From Sipunculus nudus (taxonomy: Eukaryota > Annelida > Sipuncula > Golfingiida > Sipunculidae): a stretch of 64,000 bases of DNA. Shown piece after piece: positions 26,870 through 39,206 of the stretch. The notes under the pieces are model-generated. The model did no database searches. It had not been told where the DNA came from and saw only the letters and a list, made by a program, of their open reading frames with translations. Location of the stretch: assembly GCA_026874595.1 (NCBI GenBank), contig CM049313.1, positions 63,740,159 through 63,804,158 of the forward strand, written 5' to 3'. The translations under genes and the position numbers were made by a program. Position 1 is the stretch's first letter, and every line of letters begins with the position of its first letter.

Positions 26870-28920
26870 AACAACATTTGGCACATTACTAACAAATTAA
26901 ATATATAGATTAAAATCAATATTACAATATGAGAATATGTTAAGTCTAACAACAACATTTGGTAAATATAGTACATGTCACAATGTAAAGATACATTTTG
27001 TCACCTTATTAACAAGTGACCCAAAAAAAGAAGAAAATAGTGTTCGCCGCATATCGAACATTGTTGTAACAAGTTAACATTGCCTGCAGATAACAATGTA
27101 AAAGTCAGACGGATAAAAATAACATTTGCCATATTGCCAATAAATAACGATATAATGATGTTAAACAATATAAATGTTTTATACGTTGATATCTTTATCA
27201 AGTAACAAAATAAAAAGATAAATTTTATATTTGGCACATTGCTAAAAGGTAACAAGGAAAAGTAACAAGAGAAAGATAATATTTTGCACAACGCTGACCA
27301 TTAACAATAAAAAAGATAAAAACATTATTTGGCACATTGTTCACAATTAACGATAACAAGTAAAATTAATATGATTAAAAAGAAAAATTGGAAAATGCCA
27401 ACATGTCACAATAAAAAAGTTTAAGAATAACATTTGGCACAATGATAACAAATAACAATACAAATAATAAAAACTATATTTGGTATATTGCTAACAAATA
27501 AAAATTAAAGTAACAATAATACGATTAAAAAAATAGCTGGCACAATGCTAACAAGCAACAATTAAAAAGTTGAAAATAATATTTGGCACAATACAAACAA
27601 GGATAAAAAGTAACAATGACATGATTAAAAAATATTTGGCACAATACAAACAAGGATAAAAAGTAACAATGACATGATTAAAAATATTTGGCACAATACT
27701 AACAATTAAAAATAGAATGAAAAAAATAATATTTGGCACAATGATAACAAGTAAAGATAAAAAGAATAAAAAAATAATATTTGGCACAATAATAACAAGT
27801 AACGATAAAAAGAATAAAAAATAATATATTTGGCAAAATGCTAACAAGTAACGATAAAAAAAAACAGAAATAATATTTGGCACAATGCTAACAAGTAACG
27901 ATAAAAAGAATGAAAATAATATTTGGCACAATGCTAACAAGTAACGATAAAAAGATTAAAAATCATATTTGGCACAATGCTAACAAGTAACGATAAAAAG
28001 AATAAAAATAATATTTGGCACAATGATAACAAGTAACGATAAAAAATAATAAAAATAATATTTGGCAAAATGCTAACAAGTAACGATAAAAAGAATAAAA
28101 ATAATATTTGGCCCAATGCTAACAAGTAACGATAAAAAATAATAAAAATAATATTTGGCAAAATGCTAACAAGTAACAATAAAAAGTAACAATAATGAGA
28201 TTAAAAAATAATATTTGACACACTGCTAACAAGTAACAATGAAAAGTAACAATAATATGATAAAAAGGAATATTTGGCACACTGCTAACAAGTTACAATT
28301 TAAAGTAACAATAATATGACTATAAAGAATATTTGGAACACTTTTTTAACAAGTCACAATAAAAAGAATAAAAATAATATTTGGCACATTACTAACGAGT
28401 AACGATAAAAAGAATAAAAATAATATTTGGCACAATGATAACAAGTAACGATAAAAAAAATAAAAATAATATTTTGCACAATGATAACAAGTATTGATTA
28501 ATAAAAATAAAAATAATATTTGGCACAGTGCTAACAAGTAACGATAAAAAGAATAAAAATAATATTTGGCACAATGCTAACAAGTAACGATAAAAAAAAT
28601 AATATTTGGCACAGTGCTTACAAGTAACGATAAAAAGAATAAAAATAACATTTGGCACAGTACTAACAAGTAACGAAAAAAATAGAAATAACATTTTGCA
28701 CAATACTACCATGTAACAATTACAAGAATAAAAATAATATTTGGCATCATACTAAAAGGTAACACTAAAAGCAAAAAAAAATAATGTATTTGGCACAATG
28801 TTAACAAGTAACAATATAATAGATGAAATTAACATTTGGCACGATGATAAGAGGTAACAACAAAATTGTTAAAATAATATTAGGCACAATGCTAACAAGG
28901 AAAGATAATGCTTAAAATAA
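26870..28920 (+). repeat. Left-type 46-bp minisatellite array (copy 3)
   Basis: Some 40 or more units, most regular at 27880-28700, containing AATATTTGGCACAATGCTAA, then CAAGTAACGATAAAAAGA and ATAAAAAT. The subtype marker is CACAATGCTAACAAGTAAC. Confidence 0.95.
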
Positions 28921-29993
28921 TATTTGAGATTTATAAATTAATGACAAGGAATAATCAACGGACAAGCTTTAAGATATGCAAGGAATTAAAAAAATATATT
29001 GTCAACTAAATCGTTAGTCTCTGTATTGTAATATTTATAAATAAGGGAAAAATTCTAAATAAAATTTGTACCTCAAAGATCAGCTTAAGTAAAAGAGATA
29101 TAAATATCAATATAAATATATAAAAATTTTATAATTTATGAGAAAATATGCACGACTTTTTCCGGATAAATAATTACACATGGCCATTATCTTCTTGACA
29201 GGTGAAACCAGTTCGTCATAAAACATGCCAAAGTTGTTTTACCGTTTGTATTACTGGTAGAGATGTGATGCGGCCGTTCACCAACTGGAGACTCTTAACC
29301 ACTTCTTCTGGGTACGGATTTTTTTTTTTATTTTGAACCACTTGGCTGTAGTACTTTCACTTCTGTTAATTCGCATATTTGCGTGCGCGAGCCCGATATT
29401 AGCCCGTTGTGACTGATTTGGCCTGGGCAAGATGGTGCAACCATACGCCTCGTCTGTGATTTTGGAATCTGTAAGAAAAAAAAAACGCATACCGGTATCA
29501 AAATAAAGGCGGAAAACATTAACGCATTACATTATGACATAGAGTATATTCCCCTGTAATATGGGATAAAATATAGTTTTTTTTTTATTTTCAAGATACG
29601 TAGTTTTTTTCATTATCTTTAGTAATAGCAAACGAATACGTAATAAAATTTACATTCCTTAATATTTAAATACTTTTTTTACTTGTAGTATATTAGAAAA
29701 AAACCCATTTTCACAACACAACAAAATAAAAACTCTACCGTTCTTGCCTCAGTATCTGCTTCTCTGGTATTAGTGGTCCCACAGGGTTGATGTTATATAA
29801 GCGACAGCCAGAGGATTTCAAAGTTTGTCTACAGTTACCTGTGTGCTCTGCTCTTAAACTAGGAAGATTTGGTATACATTCTAGTATGTTGCTCCTGTTG
29901 ACTTGATATTAGCTGTGCTAGTGAAAAACTGGTGTTTGACGAAATTAGCTGGTATTTATATACCTAATCAGAACGTACGGCGGGAAACATGGC
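28921..29993 (+). other. Left unique arm of copy 3
   Basis: Collinear with 18.24-19.54 kb, as listed under copy 2. No gene. Confidence 0.65.
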
Positions 29994-30100
29994 TGACACG
30001 TGATCACATGAAAGTACGTCTCGGCTGAGTGATTTTACAGGAACAAGCTCTGACGTGACCAGATTAACGTTCGTCATGCCCTAATGGTCACATACAGGTA
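29994..30100 (+). repeat. Conserved subterminal block, left orientation (copy 3)
   Basis: GACACGTGATCACATGAAAG, CGTCTCGGCTGAG, GACGTGACCAGATTAACG and GGTCACATACAGGTAA. Its alignment with the reverse complement of 33640-33748 is gapped but clear over about 100 bases, extending upstream through TATTTATATA and ATCAGA. Confidence 0.8.
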
Positions 30101-30701
30101 AACGGTCCTGGGACCTATACTATTTGGTGCTAATCTCTAATAAATACTGAAAGCAGTCAAGCCGATTACTCAAGTAAGTCACCATCTGAATTGATTTAGT
30201 ATTAAATAATACAAACCGTCAACAAGAACAAACTGGTCTGTTGTTATATTTGGTTCAATTATTACCTAGTTATAAATGCACGACACACTTACGTGTTCGT
30301 GCGAAATGTGTCATATGTGTGTGGAATTCTATGTTAATCGGCTAATTAATGTCGTAATATCGTGTGATGACACATAAAATAACAGGGATTGAAGATATCA
30401 AATAAGCGGTCTCGTTCCACATGTTTGATATGGCCTGTTTAATATTTGGTCAAGAGGAGCGTGTTCTCTCAAACCATAATTATTTACGTTTTGCTCACAT
30501 GTGTGCTCATTTATTTTTTTAAGGCCGTGCGACCTTCATTAAACCAAATGCTACCAGAAACTATTAATTGGTTATAAAATAAGAAAGTCAGCTTTTAATA
30601 ATAATAGTATTATCCACCCTAAACTAAGGTTCATCTATACTTTTTGGCAGGATTAGTGTAATGGGTATATGTACAATATTCATTATCAACACTGAATTTC
30701 T

Positions 30702-30704
<3 letters not shown>

Positions 30705-30745
<41 letters not shown>

Positions 30746-30779
30746 CATTTTTTTGATTATAATTATTATTTTTATCATT

Positions 30780-30840
<61 letters not shown>

Positions 30841-30842
30841 TG

Positions 30843-30890
<48 letters not shown>
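30705..30890. repeat. (ATT)n - (AAT)n - (ATT)n triplet arrays
   Basis: Three triplet arrays in a row: ATT at 30705-30745, AAT at 30783-30840 and ATT at 30844-30890. The middle one is complementary to both neighbours. Confidence 0.95.
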
Positions 30891-31133
30891 GTTTTTTTTA
30901 TTATGATTATTTGTTTGTTTGAAAAATTATTATTTTTCAATTTGATTGTATGTTCTTCGTTTAACGGAGGAACATACCAGAAAGTAATATTTACGAAGAA
31001 AATTAAAGCATAACAGTAGATATAAAAATAAGAAAATATCAGTCATGTTTACTTCTAGTTTCAGTACTGTACACTATCATGTGCAGGTAACAAACTTTTG
31101 TCTTAAATGGTACAAGGTCATTGAACAAGGCTG

Positions 31134-31134
<1 letters not shown>

Positions 31135-31213
<79 letters not shown>
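31135..31213. repeat. (TA)n microsatellite
   Basis: Nearly 40 TA units ending 36 bases before the inverted-repeat element. Confidence 0.95.
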
Positions 31214-31216
<3 letters not shown>

Positions 31217-31249
31217 AGTGGTATATAGCCGTGTTAGTCTGAAGTTGAA

Positions 31250-31376
31250 GCGAAGGTAAAGATAAAGAGTGACGCCTTTTAGAGTAACTAGTTTATTCAC
31301 ACATTAATAAACTAGTAATATTATTTATAAACTAGTTAGTCTGTCTAAAACGCGTCACTCTTTATCTTTACCTTCG
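31250..31376. repeat. Short inverted-repeat (hairpin) element
   Basis: Left arm 31250-31295 starts GCGAAGGTAAAGATAAAGAG and ends TAACTAGTTTA. Right arm 31327-31376 is its reverse complement with a 4-base insertion and one or two changes. The first 26 bases match perfectly, and the loop itself has an ATTAATAAAC/GTTTATT pairing. TA tracts lie on both sides. I cannot name the family. Confidence 0.75.
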
Positions 31377-31482
31377 CTATATATATATATCTTTAATATA
31401 TAGATATACACTTTGCACACACATTGCCAGAGGATATGCAATACCCCCTCCCCAGCCTGGCTCAAGGCCCCACCGCCAGCCT

Positions 31483-31489
31483 CCCCCCC

Positions 31490-31520
<31 letters not shown>
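31483..31520. repeat. Poly-C then (CA)n tract
   Basis: A run of more than 20 C followed by CA repeats. Confidence 0.9.
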
Positions 31521-31521
<1 letters not shown>

Positions 31522-32119
31522 TTCCGGAAATCCTGGCTACGCTCCTGCCATTAACAAGTCCCACGGCTGTTCTTTTGTTAATCTTCCTCCTGAATATAAA
31601 AATTCGTTGTAGTTAATACTATTGGAGTCAAGACTTTATGTTTATTTTGATAGAACCTAATCTTTCTTTACTTGATTACACGTGTTAAAGTAAGAAAACG
31701 CCTGGAAAAGAATCGAAAATCTCAAATCTTCGATGGTTTGAATATTTATTGATTTTAAAAGATGCAATCAACACCTACCTCTCCGATAATTGCGTTTTTT
31801 TTTTTTGTTTGTTTATCTGTTATGCCTAATCAAAGCATGTATAAATATGCATATGTACCTGTTATAATATATTAAAAAGAAAAAAAACCAGCAAAATACA
31901 AAATTCAGGTTTCCCCTATTTTATTAAGATCTACAAAAAGAATTGATCAGTTAATAAACAAAGTACTCACCTTGCAAGGACATTTATATTAATACACATT
32001 AGACAAAGGGTGACCTGTGGGGTCACCATCTCAGAGGAAGGGGAATTGTCACTGCACATTGCGTACTAAATTTATTTCATGTGTTATAGGGGTTCCCTCC
32101 CCACATTCCCACTTTGTCG

Positions 32120-32418
32120 GTTCCCTCTCCGAGGGGCGGCGGTTATGTTTTTGCCGGCGTGTGTGAGTTAGCTGTTTGTTTGTTTCTCTGTTAGCAACGT
32201 TGCTTTAAAGTTATTTAAGGATTTTGATTGAATTTTCAGGAGAGCTCGGCAACGATACAGGGAATAATTGTGAATTGATTAAATTTGTGGGGGTGATACA
32301 GATATCTCGATCAGGCATTTCTTTTAGGAGAACTGGTGCATTTCTAGCAATGTTATATGGCGGGTAATGAGCTACCTTGGCGAAGTTTGTGGTCTCTGAA
32401 TACTTTTCTAGTTTTAGC
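32120..32418 (+). mobile_element. CCGCC...CTAGTT dispersed repeat copy
   Basis: Opens TCCGAGGGGCGGCGGTTATG, continues with GTTTGTTTGTTTCTCTGTTAG, GATTGAATTTTCAGG and GAATTGATTAAATTTG, and closes with TACCTTGGCGAAG...CTCTGAATACTTTTCTAGTT. This order matches a repeat widespread in molluscs and other animals (CCTCCGCCAAGG head, GCGCTCTCCGAGTGC tail). A new head of the same family begins at 63977. Confidence 0.6.
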
Positions 32419-32507
32419 TTAAAATACAATAATACAACAGAAAACGAGAGAGGAATATTTGTTACGTAAAAAAGCACTAAATGCCGCTGCCTTACGGTCG
32501 ATTTCGG

Positions 32508-32530
32508 TGGGGGGGGGGGGGGGGGGGGGA
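32508..32530. repeat. Poly-G tract
   Basis: About 22 consecutive G, then GAGGGGAGG. Confidence 0.95.
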
Positions 32531-32699
32531 GGGGAGGAAGGAGCAAATCGGACGTGCAGAAAATGAAGATCCCGCACATGGTCTGCCTTGAATGCAATGC
32601 TGTCGAAGTTTAAAGGTCCAAGTTTGTATACTTGTACACGTTTAGCAACTGATAATTGCCACTGACCGTCTCTGCCGGTCCGAGGGAATAAACACACAC

Positions 32700-32703
<4 letters not shown>

Positions 32704-32756
<53 letters not shown>

Positions 32757-32758
32757 TC
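32704..32758. repeat. (TA)n microsatellite
   Basis: Two TA runs separated by a single CA. Confidence 0.95.
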
Positions 32759-33639
32759 AGTATGTTAGTTGTAAACAAACACAAAAGATATATAGGGAGA
32801 CGGAAAGTTGGTTTTATACACAACGGATCTTCATCACACGTTGTTATATATCACAACAAAAAGAGGTTAAAGCGCTATGTGTGGCTGGCAAAAAGAAGTT
32901 TTTCAGACGGGGAGGTTTTTCATTATCATATTTATTCTGATTTTTCTCGAATAGTTAACTGATTCATGGACTGTAGTGTTTATGTGTCTTTATGCACGTA
33001 TGTCCATAAACTACTGCAAACAGTCATGAGGGGGAAGAATTAGTGAGCAAAAGTCATGTACTGGCTGTACCTCCATCTGTAGGACTTTGTGTCTTACATA
33101 TATAAAAGTGCATTAAAATAAACCTTTTTTTATATTTAATCTCTTAGGGGAAATGAATACTGTGGTTGTCTTCTTATCTGCGGTGGTTTCAAATTTTTAA
33201 TGAGCTTCGGCCCTGAACGAATTACAGCCAAAGGGATCAATGCTTCCCGCAGGCGTCGGCTCAGCCCTCTGTGAATGTTCGAACATGCGATATCCGGACA
33301 GAGAAACAGTAGACCTAGATAATAGTGAAATCATCGGTTAATGAAATTTTTTTTGGATAATAAAATATACTACTATAGACCAATGATAAAGTGCGAAAAA
33401 GGAACCCCGCGAAACTTTAAAAAATATAAAAACCGCGAAAATTTAGCCCCGCCGATATAAAGGCTACCACAGTAATGCTTTGAAGCTTTGAGATGATGCT
33501 CGTGGTTTTGGTAGAGACATGCTTTCTCCTATCGCTCTCTTCTGATTAACCTAATTATAGGAAAGAAGGTTTTAGTCTTACAATAGTAGATTTCAGTACA
33601 ATACATTTAAAGGAATGGTGGTATTAAAAATTATTACCT

Positions 33640-33748
33640 GTTAATGACCGCTCAACCGTAACGAACGCTAATCTGACCAAGTGATTGCCTGTCCTATCGT
33701 ATGCACCGGACCGTGACGGGTTTTCATGTGACGACATGTCGATCCGAC
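33640..33748 (-). repeat. Conserved subterminal block, inverted (copy 3)
   Basis: ACGAACGCTAATCTGACCAA, GGACCGTGACGGG and TTTTCATGTGACGACATGTC, parallel to 20985 and 6405 and inverted relative to 29994. Confidence 0.8.
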
Positions 33749-35090
33749 AATTACTCTGATTTAGATATATAAATATGTGAGGTAGGTTGCTTAAGTAACG
33801 ACAGCACCAGAAGAGCCCATCAAGTCACCATCAATACAAAGATGCAACAAATAAAATAGTCATTTTAAGAGAAGGCCATGCTCGTCACAGTCAGATATGA
33901 ATTGGGGTTATGATACTGTCAGGAGACGGAGAAATTCGGGAAAATTCAAAACATGTAGGATCATAATCTGAATTTCCATGTTTACCACGTAAAACGGTAG
34001 GTTGTTATATTGTGTGGTTATTTAAAATCTTATATTCACCATGTAAAAAGATCACAAAAAAGAATTATTGTTTAAAATAATTATCTTGTATGCTTGATTT
34101 GCATTTTCGTCTAGCGGTATTAATTGTTATTTTAATATTAATTATATTATACGTGATGTTAGTATCAGTCTCTATATGGGCGAATGAGAAATATCAGATC
34201 ACAAAAAAGGTATATGTAATGTCATTAATTACTATGAGTACCAACGTGAAATAAGGGCCAACAGGAGCGCTTATCACGGGTAACAGTGCCTTTATCAGTG
34301 ATGGTAATGGAATTGACATAAATATCATGACAGTAAAATTAAAAATTCATAATGTGATGAAAAAACCACGTTATTACATACTGAACTGAATTTATTGACC
34401 AATACTGATGAGCCATTTTCGTTACCTTTCAGGTGATGGCGACTTTTGAAACTGACTTTCTGACATTTAATGTTTTGTGAAGAGGCCGAATTGCTACAGA
34501 GCGGACAGCGCCTCACGGGTTCGGGAGCATCATCATACAACCATACCTATCACAAAGGGTGTTTAAGTTGTGTACTATAGAAGTTTGGATTTCAAAGTGT
34601 GCTATGACGATGTTCTGCTGATGCAAGAATAATGTGATTATAGGAATTTTAAAAGCATTTTTCATTTAAAACTTGCAATTCAAAATCATTATGTTATTAA
34701 CTGGAGAAAAAGAAGGCAAATACAGTTCACCTATATGTGTACATATTTTATAGTTATAAAGTTTATTTACACAGTACACACATTATTATTTACACATTAC
34801 TATATTTTAAATTATATTTCATATTTATATTTATTTCCATTATTTATACACAGTTTTTAATATGAAAGGTCATTCTTGTTTCAAGCATCACTTCTTTAGT
34901 ATTGCTAATTTTGACACATTTAATCCAGTATAATCTCGTTTAATTCTTCTGTTGAGATACTCACGTTAATCAATTTTACTTTGTTCTTAACCGTGAAAAT
35001 ACAATCCGCTTCGAATTACGCTTATATATCCGTGTTATACTATAGCAGCCGCTCAAGCATTTATTTGATATAAATATTCACAAAAAAATA
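33749..35090 (-). other. Right unique arm of copy 3
   Basis: Collinear with the right arm of copy 2: CAGTCTCTATATGGGCGAATG (about 34169), GCTTATCACGGGTAACAGTG, CGTTACCTTTCAGGTGATG (about 34420), AAAGGGTGTTTAAGTTGTGT (about 34553) and TTCAAGCATCACTTCTTTA. No gene. Confidence 0.65.
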
Positions 35091-36975
35091 TTTTTTTAAC
35101 CAATGTACAAATATTGTATTTAAATTTTGTGATATTACCTCTTATCTCTATGCCAGGGATATATTTAAATCTTTTTATTTCTATAAGGTATCCATGTGCC
35201 AATATTTGTTTTAACCTTTCCTTTTACTATTTATTATCGATGTGCCAAATATTTTTCTTTTTTTACATTTTTTATTATTACTAGTTATCGACTTGCCAAA
35301 TATTGTTTTTAACCTCTATATCGTTACCAGTTATCGATGTGCCAAATATTGATTTTAACCTTTTTAATTGTTACTAGTTATCGATGTGCCAAATATTGAT
35401 TTTAACCTTTTTAATTGTTACTAGTTATCGATGTGCCAAATATTGTTTTTAACCTTTATATTGTTACTAGTTACTGATGTGCCAAATATTGATTTTAACC
35501 TTTAAATTGTTATTAGTTATCGATGTGCCAAATATTGATTTTAACCTTTTTTATTGTTACTAGTTATCGATGTGCCAAATATTGTTTTTAACCTTTAAAT
35601 TGTTACTAGTTATCGATGTGCCAAATATTGATTTTAACGTTTTATTGTTATTGGGTATCGATGTGCCAAATATTGTTTTTAACCTTTTTATTGTTACTAG
35701 CTATCGATGTGCCAAATATTGATTTTAACCTTTATATTGTTACTAGTTATCGATGTGCCAAATATTAATTTTAACCTTTATATTGTTACTAGTTATTTAT
35801 GTGCCAAATATTGATTTTAACCTTTAAATTGTTACTAGTTATCGATGTGCCAAATATTGATTTTAATATTTTTTATTGTTACTAGTTATCGATGTGCCAA
35901 ATATTGATTTTAACCTTTATATTGTTACGAGTTATCGATGTGCCAAATATTGATTTTAACCTTTATATTGTTACTACTTATCGATGTGCCAAATATTGAT
36001 TTTAACCTTTATATTGTTAATACTTATCGATGTGCCAAATATTGATTTTAACCTTTAAATTGTTACTAGTTATCGATGTGCCAAATATTGATTTTAACCT
36101 TTATATTGTTACTAGTTATCGATGTGCCAAATATTGATTTTAACCTTTTTTTGTTACTGGTTATCGATTTGCCAAATATTTTTTTTAACCGTTATATTGT
36201 TACTAGTTATCGATGTGCCAAATATTGATTTTAACCTTTATATTGTTACTAGTTATCGATGTGCCAATATTGATTTTAACCTTTTTTATTGTTTACTGGT
36301 TATCGATTTGCCAATTATTGTTTTAAACCGTTATATTGTTACTAGTTATAGATGTGCCAAATATTGTTTTTTAACTTTATATTGTTACTAGTTATCGATG
36401 TGCAAAATATTGATTTTAACCTTTTTTATTGTTACTAGGTATCGATATGCCAAATATTTTGAAAACTTTTTTATTGTGAACATGTTATCGATGTGCCAAA
36501 TATTGTTTTTAACCTTTATATCGTTACCAGTTATCGATATGCCAAATATTGATTATAACCTTTATATTGTTACTATTTATCGATTTGCCAAATATTGTTT
36601 TTAACCTTTTTTATTGTTACTAGTTATCGATTTGCCAAATATTGGTTTTAACCTTAATATTTTTACCAGTTATCGATGTGCCAAATATTGATTTTAACCT
36701 TTTTAATTGTTACTAGTTATTGATGTGCCAAATATTGTTTTTAACCTTTATATTGTTAATAGTTATCGATGTGCCAAATATTGATTTTACCTTTATATTG
36801 TTACTAGTTATCCATGTGCCGAATATTGATTTTAACCTTTTTTATTGTTACTAGTTATCGATGTGCCAAATATTGTTTTTAACCTTCCTATTGTTACTAG
36901 TTATCGATGTGCCAAATATTGATTTTAACCTTTATATTGTTTCTAGTTATCGATTTGCCAAATATTGATTTTAAC
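35091..36975 (-). repeat. Right-type 46-bp minisatellite array (copy 3)
   Basis: About 40 units of almost exactly 46 bp containing TTATCGATGTGCCAAATATT, GATTTTAACCTTTATA and TTGTTACTAG. Much more homogeneous than the other arrays, so it was expanded or homogenised recently. The plus-strand frames across it are repeat translations. Confidence 0.97.
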
Positions 36976-37549
36976 CTACGGCCTCTGTTTAACCCGAACT
37001 ATTGGCAGAGAACTTGAATCGACTTGAAACTAGAATCTTTGATCCATGAGGATCAAAATTTAAATTTAAAGATAACAAAAACCAATATATGGATTCTGCA
37101 GTGCCATATTGTCATTTAACATTTGTTAAAAAAAAACAGCATGTAATAACATATCAACTTTTTTTCACACCGCATTCAATGTAAAAAATGAAATGGGTGA
37201 GAATTAAAGCAATTTTAATTTTACGCTGATTGGTAATTTTTTCTCTCACTAGACAAGGATATTGGGGGGAACTGGGGCCGAGAAAAAGGCTTAACACATC
37301 AACACGGAACAAACATCATCAGCAAAAGTCAGAAATATAAACAATTGTCCTGTCTCATCGCTAAACATTGTAATCAATTACCCCTTTAAATTTCATGAAT
37401 TAGCCATGTAGGTCCTATAAATTATTTTTTAAGAAAACCTTTTCTTTATAAAACATAAATTTTGAACGATTTACACGGAATCCATTTTCCCCCAATAATC
37501 ATGGATGATTTAAAGTGACATTATTATAGGCCTTGGATAGACAGCCAGG

Positions 37550-37745
37550 TTATACAGTGAAAACGCACCTAACGACCACCTCGGTTATGCGACCAACTCA
37601 AAATAACGACTCCTTAATCACAGTCCTAGTTCCTTTTTGCTCTTTATATTAAACCTCGCTCAGACAACCACCTCGTAAATGCGACCACTTTATCGGCGCC
37701 CCATTAGTGGTCGTAATTTTATGGTTTTATGGTAATTATTACAAT
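37550..37745. repeat. GACCACCTCG dispersed repeat
   Basis: Two related segments with ACGACCACCTCGGTTATGCG and ACAACCACCTCGTAAATGCG, followed by TTAGTGGTCGTAATTTTATG. Confidence 0.45.
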
Positions 37746-38325
37746 ACGGATCCTAGATAAACGGACCAAGAGGTTATGATAAATACATGTATTATGTATT
37801 ATTCACCAAGGAACTTTTATTTTATAACATGTATTCATGATAAGGAACACACGGATCGTCGGTACATACTGGCTGGAATTTCGCGATATCTCTATTTTGA
37901 ATGTTTCGCGAGCGTTTCATTTTCGCGATCTCACCAGAACCTCTCTCAAATCTTTGGTAAAGCCATACCTGTGTGTATTCTAAAATGAGAATAAGTCAAT
38001 AGTTTCTAATATTCAACTCATATAACGATGTCCCCGTACACACAGCACAGACAGTTTAGTTCAAATTTAAGGTAACGTTTTCCCTATACCTACATGGATG
38101 TAACTTATTATAAAAGTTTTCACTGTTCTTACCTATTCACATACAAGTATTGGTTTCACTGAATAAGACTGACATACTCAATTGGCCAAGTATAAATATT
38201 ATCACTGATTTCTGGGCTGTATAAATTATTCCACAAGACGATGTATTATTAGATATGATAAATAATTAATAACGTATTAAAAAAACTTTATAACGGATCT
38301 CTTTATCATGCAAGCAAAACATATT

Positions 38326-38330
<5 letters not shown>

Positions 38331-38366
<36 letters not shown>

Positions 38367-38379
38367 GGGGGGGGGGGGG
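38331..38379. repeat. (GA)n then poly-G tract
   Basis: GA run followed by about 14 G. Confidence 0.95.
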
Positions 38380-39206
38380 CACTAGGTTGTGCACTCTTTC
38401 GAAATAATATGATTATGGATTTCCTATTTTTTTAATGAAATGACATACAGTTTGTTTATTTGAAATTTGGAAAGCTTTTTGAAGCAAAACGCTTGTAATG
38501 TTTAAAAAAAGGGTACATGGGTAAATGGATTATTTATTCAACATGAAAAACAGGATAAATAATGGCAAATGTAAGAGTACATGCAAGCGCTGGCAAGAAA
38601 CAGTCCTGTCAAAATAAAAAATATTTTTCATAATATGAGATAAATTGTTATTGGAGGCTAATTGTTGCACGTATGCTAAAATGTTATTCGTTACATGTTA
38701 AACCCTAATTGCTCATCAGCGCCATCTAGTTGCCATATTTGAAACGATGCTTTCAGTTTTATTAAATATTTGGTCGATGAATCTTGCTGGCGATAAATGG
38801 TAAAATATACGGCAGTAAAATAATTTTATCTACATCAGAACTAATTCTGCTTTTCTACAAGGCTAATCAATATGTATTTACCGGTTTGAATATTTGCGTC
38901 ACTGGATTAAAAGTCTCTGAATAATGTCCGTCAATGATGAAAAGCAAAATCTCCGGGCTGTGATCTTGTCTTGGCTCCATTTACAAGTTTCTTCAGCCAC
39001 TAAACGGTTCTGAAATCTCCTTAAAACAATTATTTTCCCCGTTTAATTATAAAACTAAGATAAATAACAATGTCATTTTTACACTCCACTTCCAAAACCG
39101 TCTCAAGCTTTTACATGAAATCCTGTAAATTTATGAAGAGGAAATGAGAATAAACTTCATTATTTGTTTTTCTTCTTGGATCTAAAGATATGACTCAGAC
39201 GGAAAA

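Larger units (their letters stand above)
30101..33639. other. Core of copy 3, repeats only
   Basis: The first 60 bases match the copy 2 core. The remainder holds triplet arrays (30705-30890), TA tracts, a palindromic element (31250-31376), poly-C and poly-G tracts (31483-31506 and 32508-32530), a dispersed repeat (32120-32418) and a fragment near 33.4 kb with CCGCGAAA motifs. No gene recognised. Confidence 0.5.
26765..36975. mobile_element. Large inverted-arm repeat element (copy 3, best preserved)
   Basis: Order: left end with AAGCAAGAAAAATC and AGTGAACCGGACA (26770-26830), left-type 46-bp array (26870-28920), left arm (28921-29993), subterminal block (29994-30100), core of about 3.5 kb, inverted block (33640-33748), right arm (33749-35090), right-type array (35091-36975). 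Arms match copy 2 part for part. The right array stops abruptly and no copy of the left terminal sequence is seen beyond it, so the right end may be truncated. The core holds only repeats (TA tracts, an inverted-repeat element at 31250-31376, a CCTTGGCG repeat at 32120-32418). No transposase or helicase frame was seen. Confidence 0.6.
36976..39206. other. 3' flank of the minus-strand gene
   Basis: No separate gene. At 37550-37745 is a dispersed repeat with CTAACGACCACCTCGGTTAT and GACAACCACCTCG units. A TTTCGCGA-rich fragment lies at 37870-37930. A GA/poly-G tract is at 38331-38379. On the minus strand an AATAAA at 38763-38758 lies about 440 bases past the stop codon and could be the polyadenylation signal; this is unconfirmed. 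Confidence 0.4.

Noticed and set aside
27548-28712. Minus-strand frames with repeated LALCQI and FFLSLLVS strings
   Set aside because: They follow the 46-bp minisatellite period and are shadows of the array, as are frames at 17092-18269 and 36122-36604.
30705-30890. Poly-Asn and poly-Ile open frames
   Set aside because: Pure triplet microsatellite.
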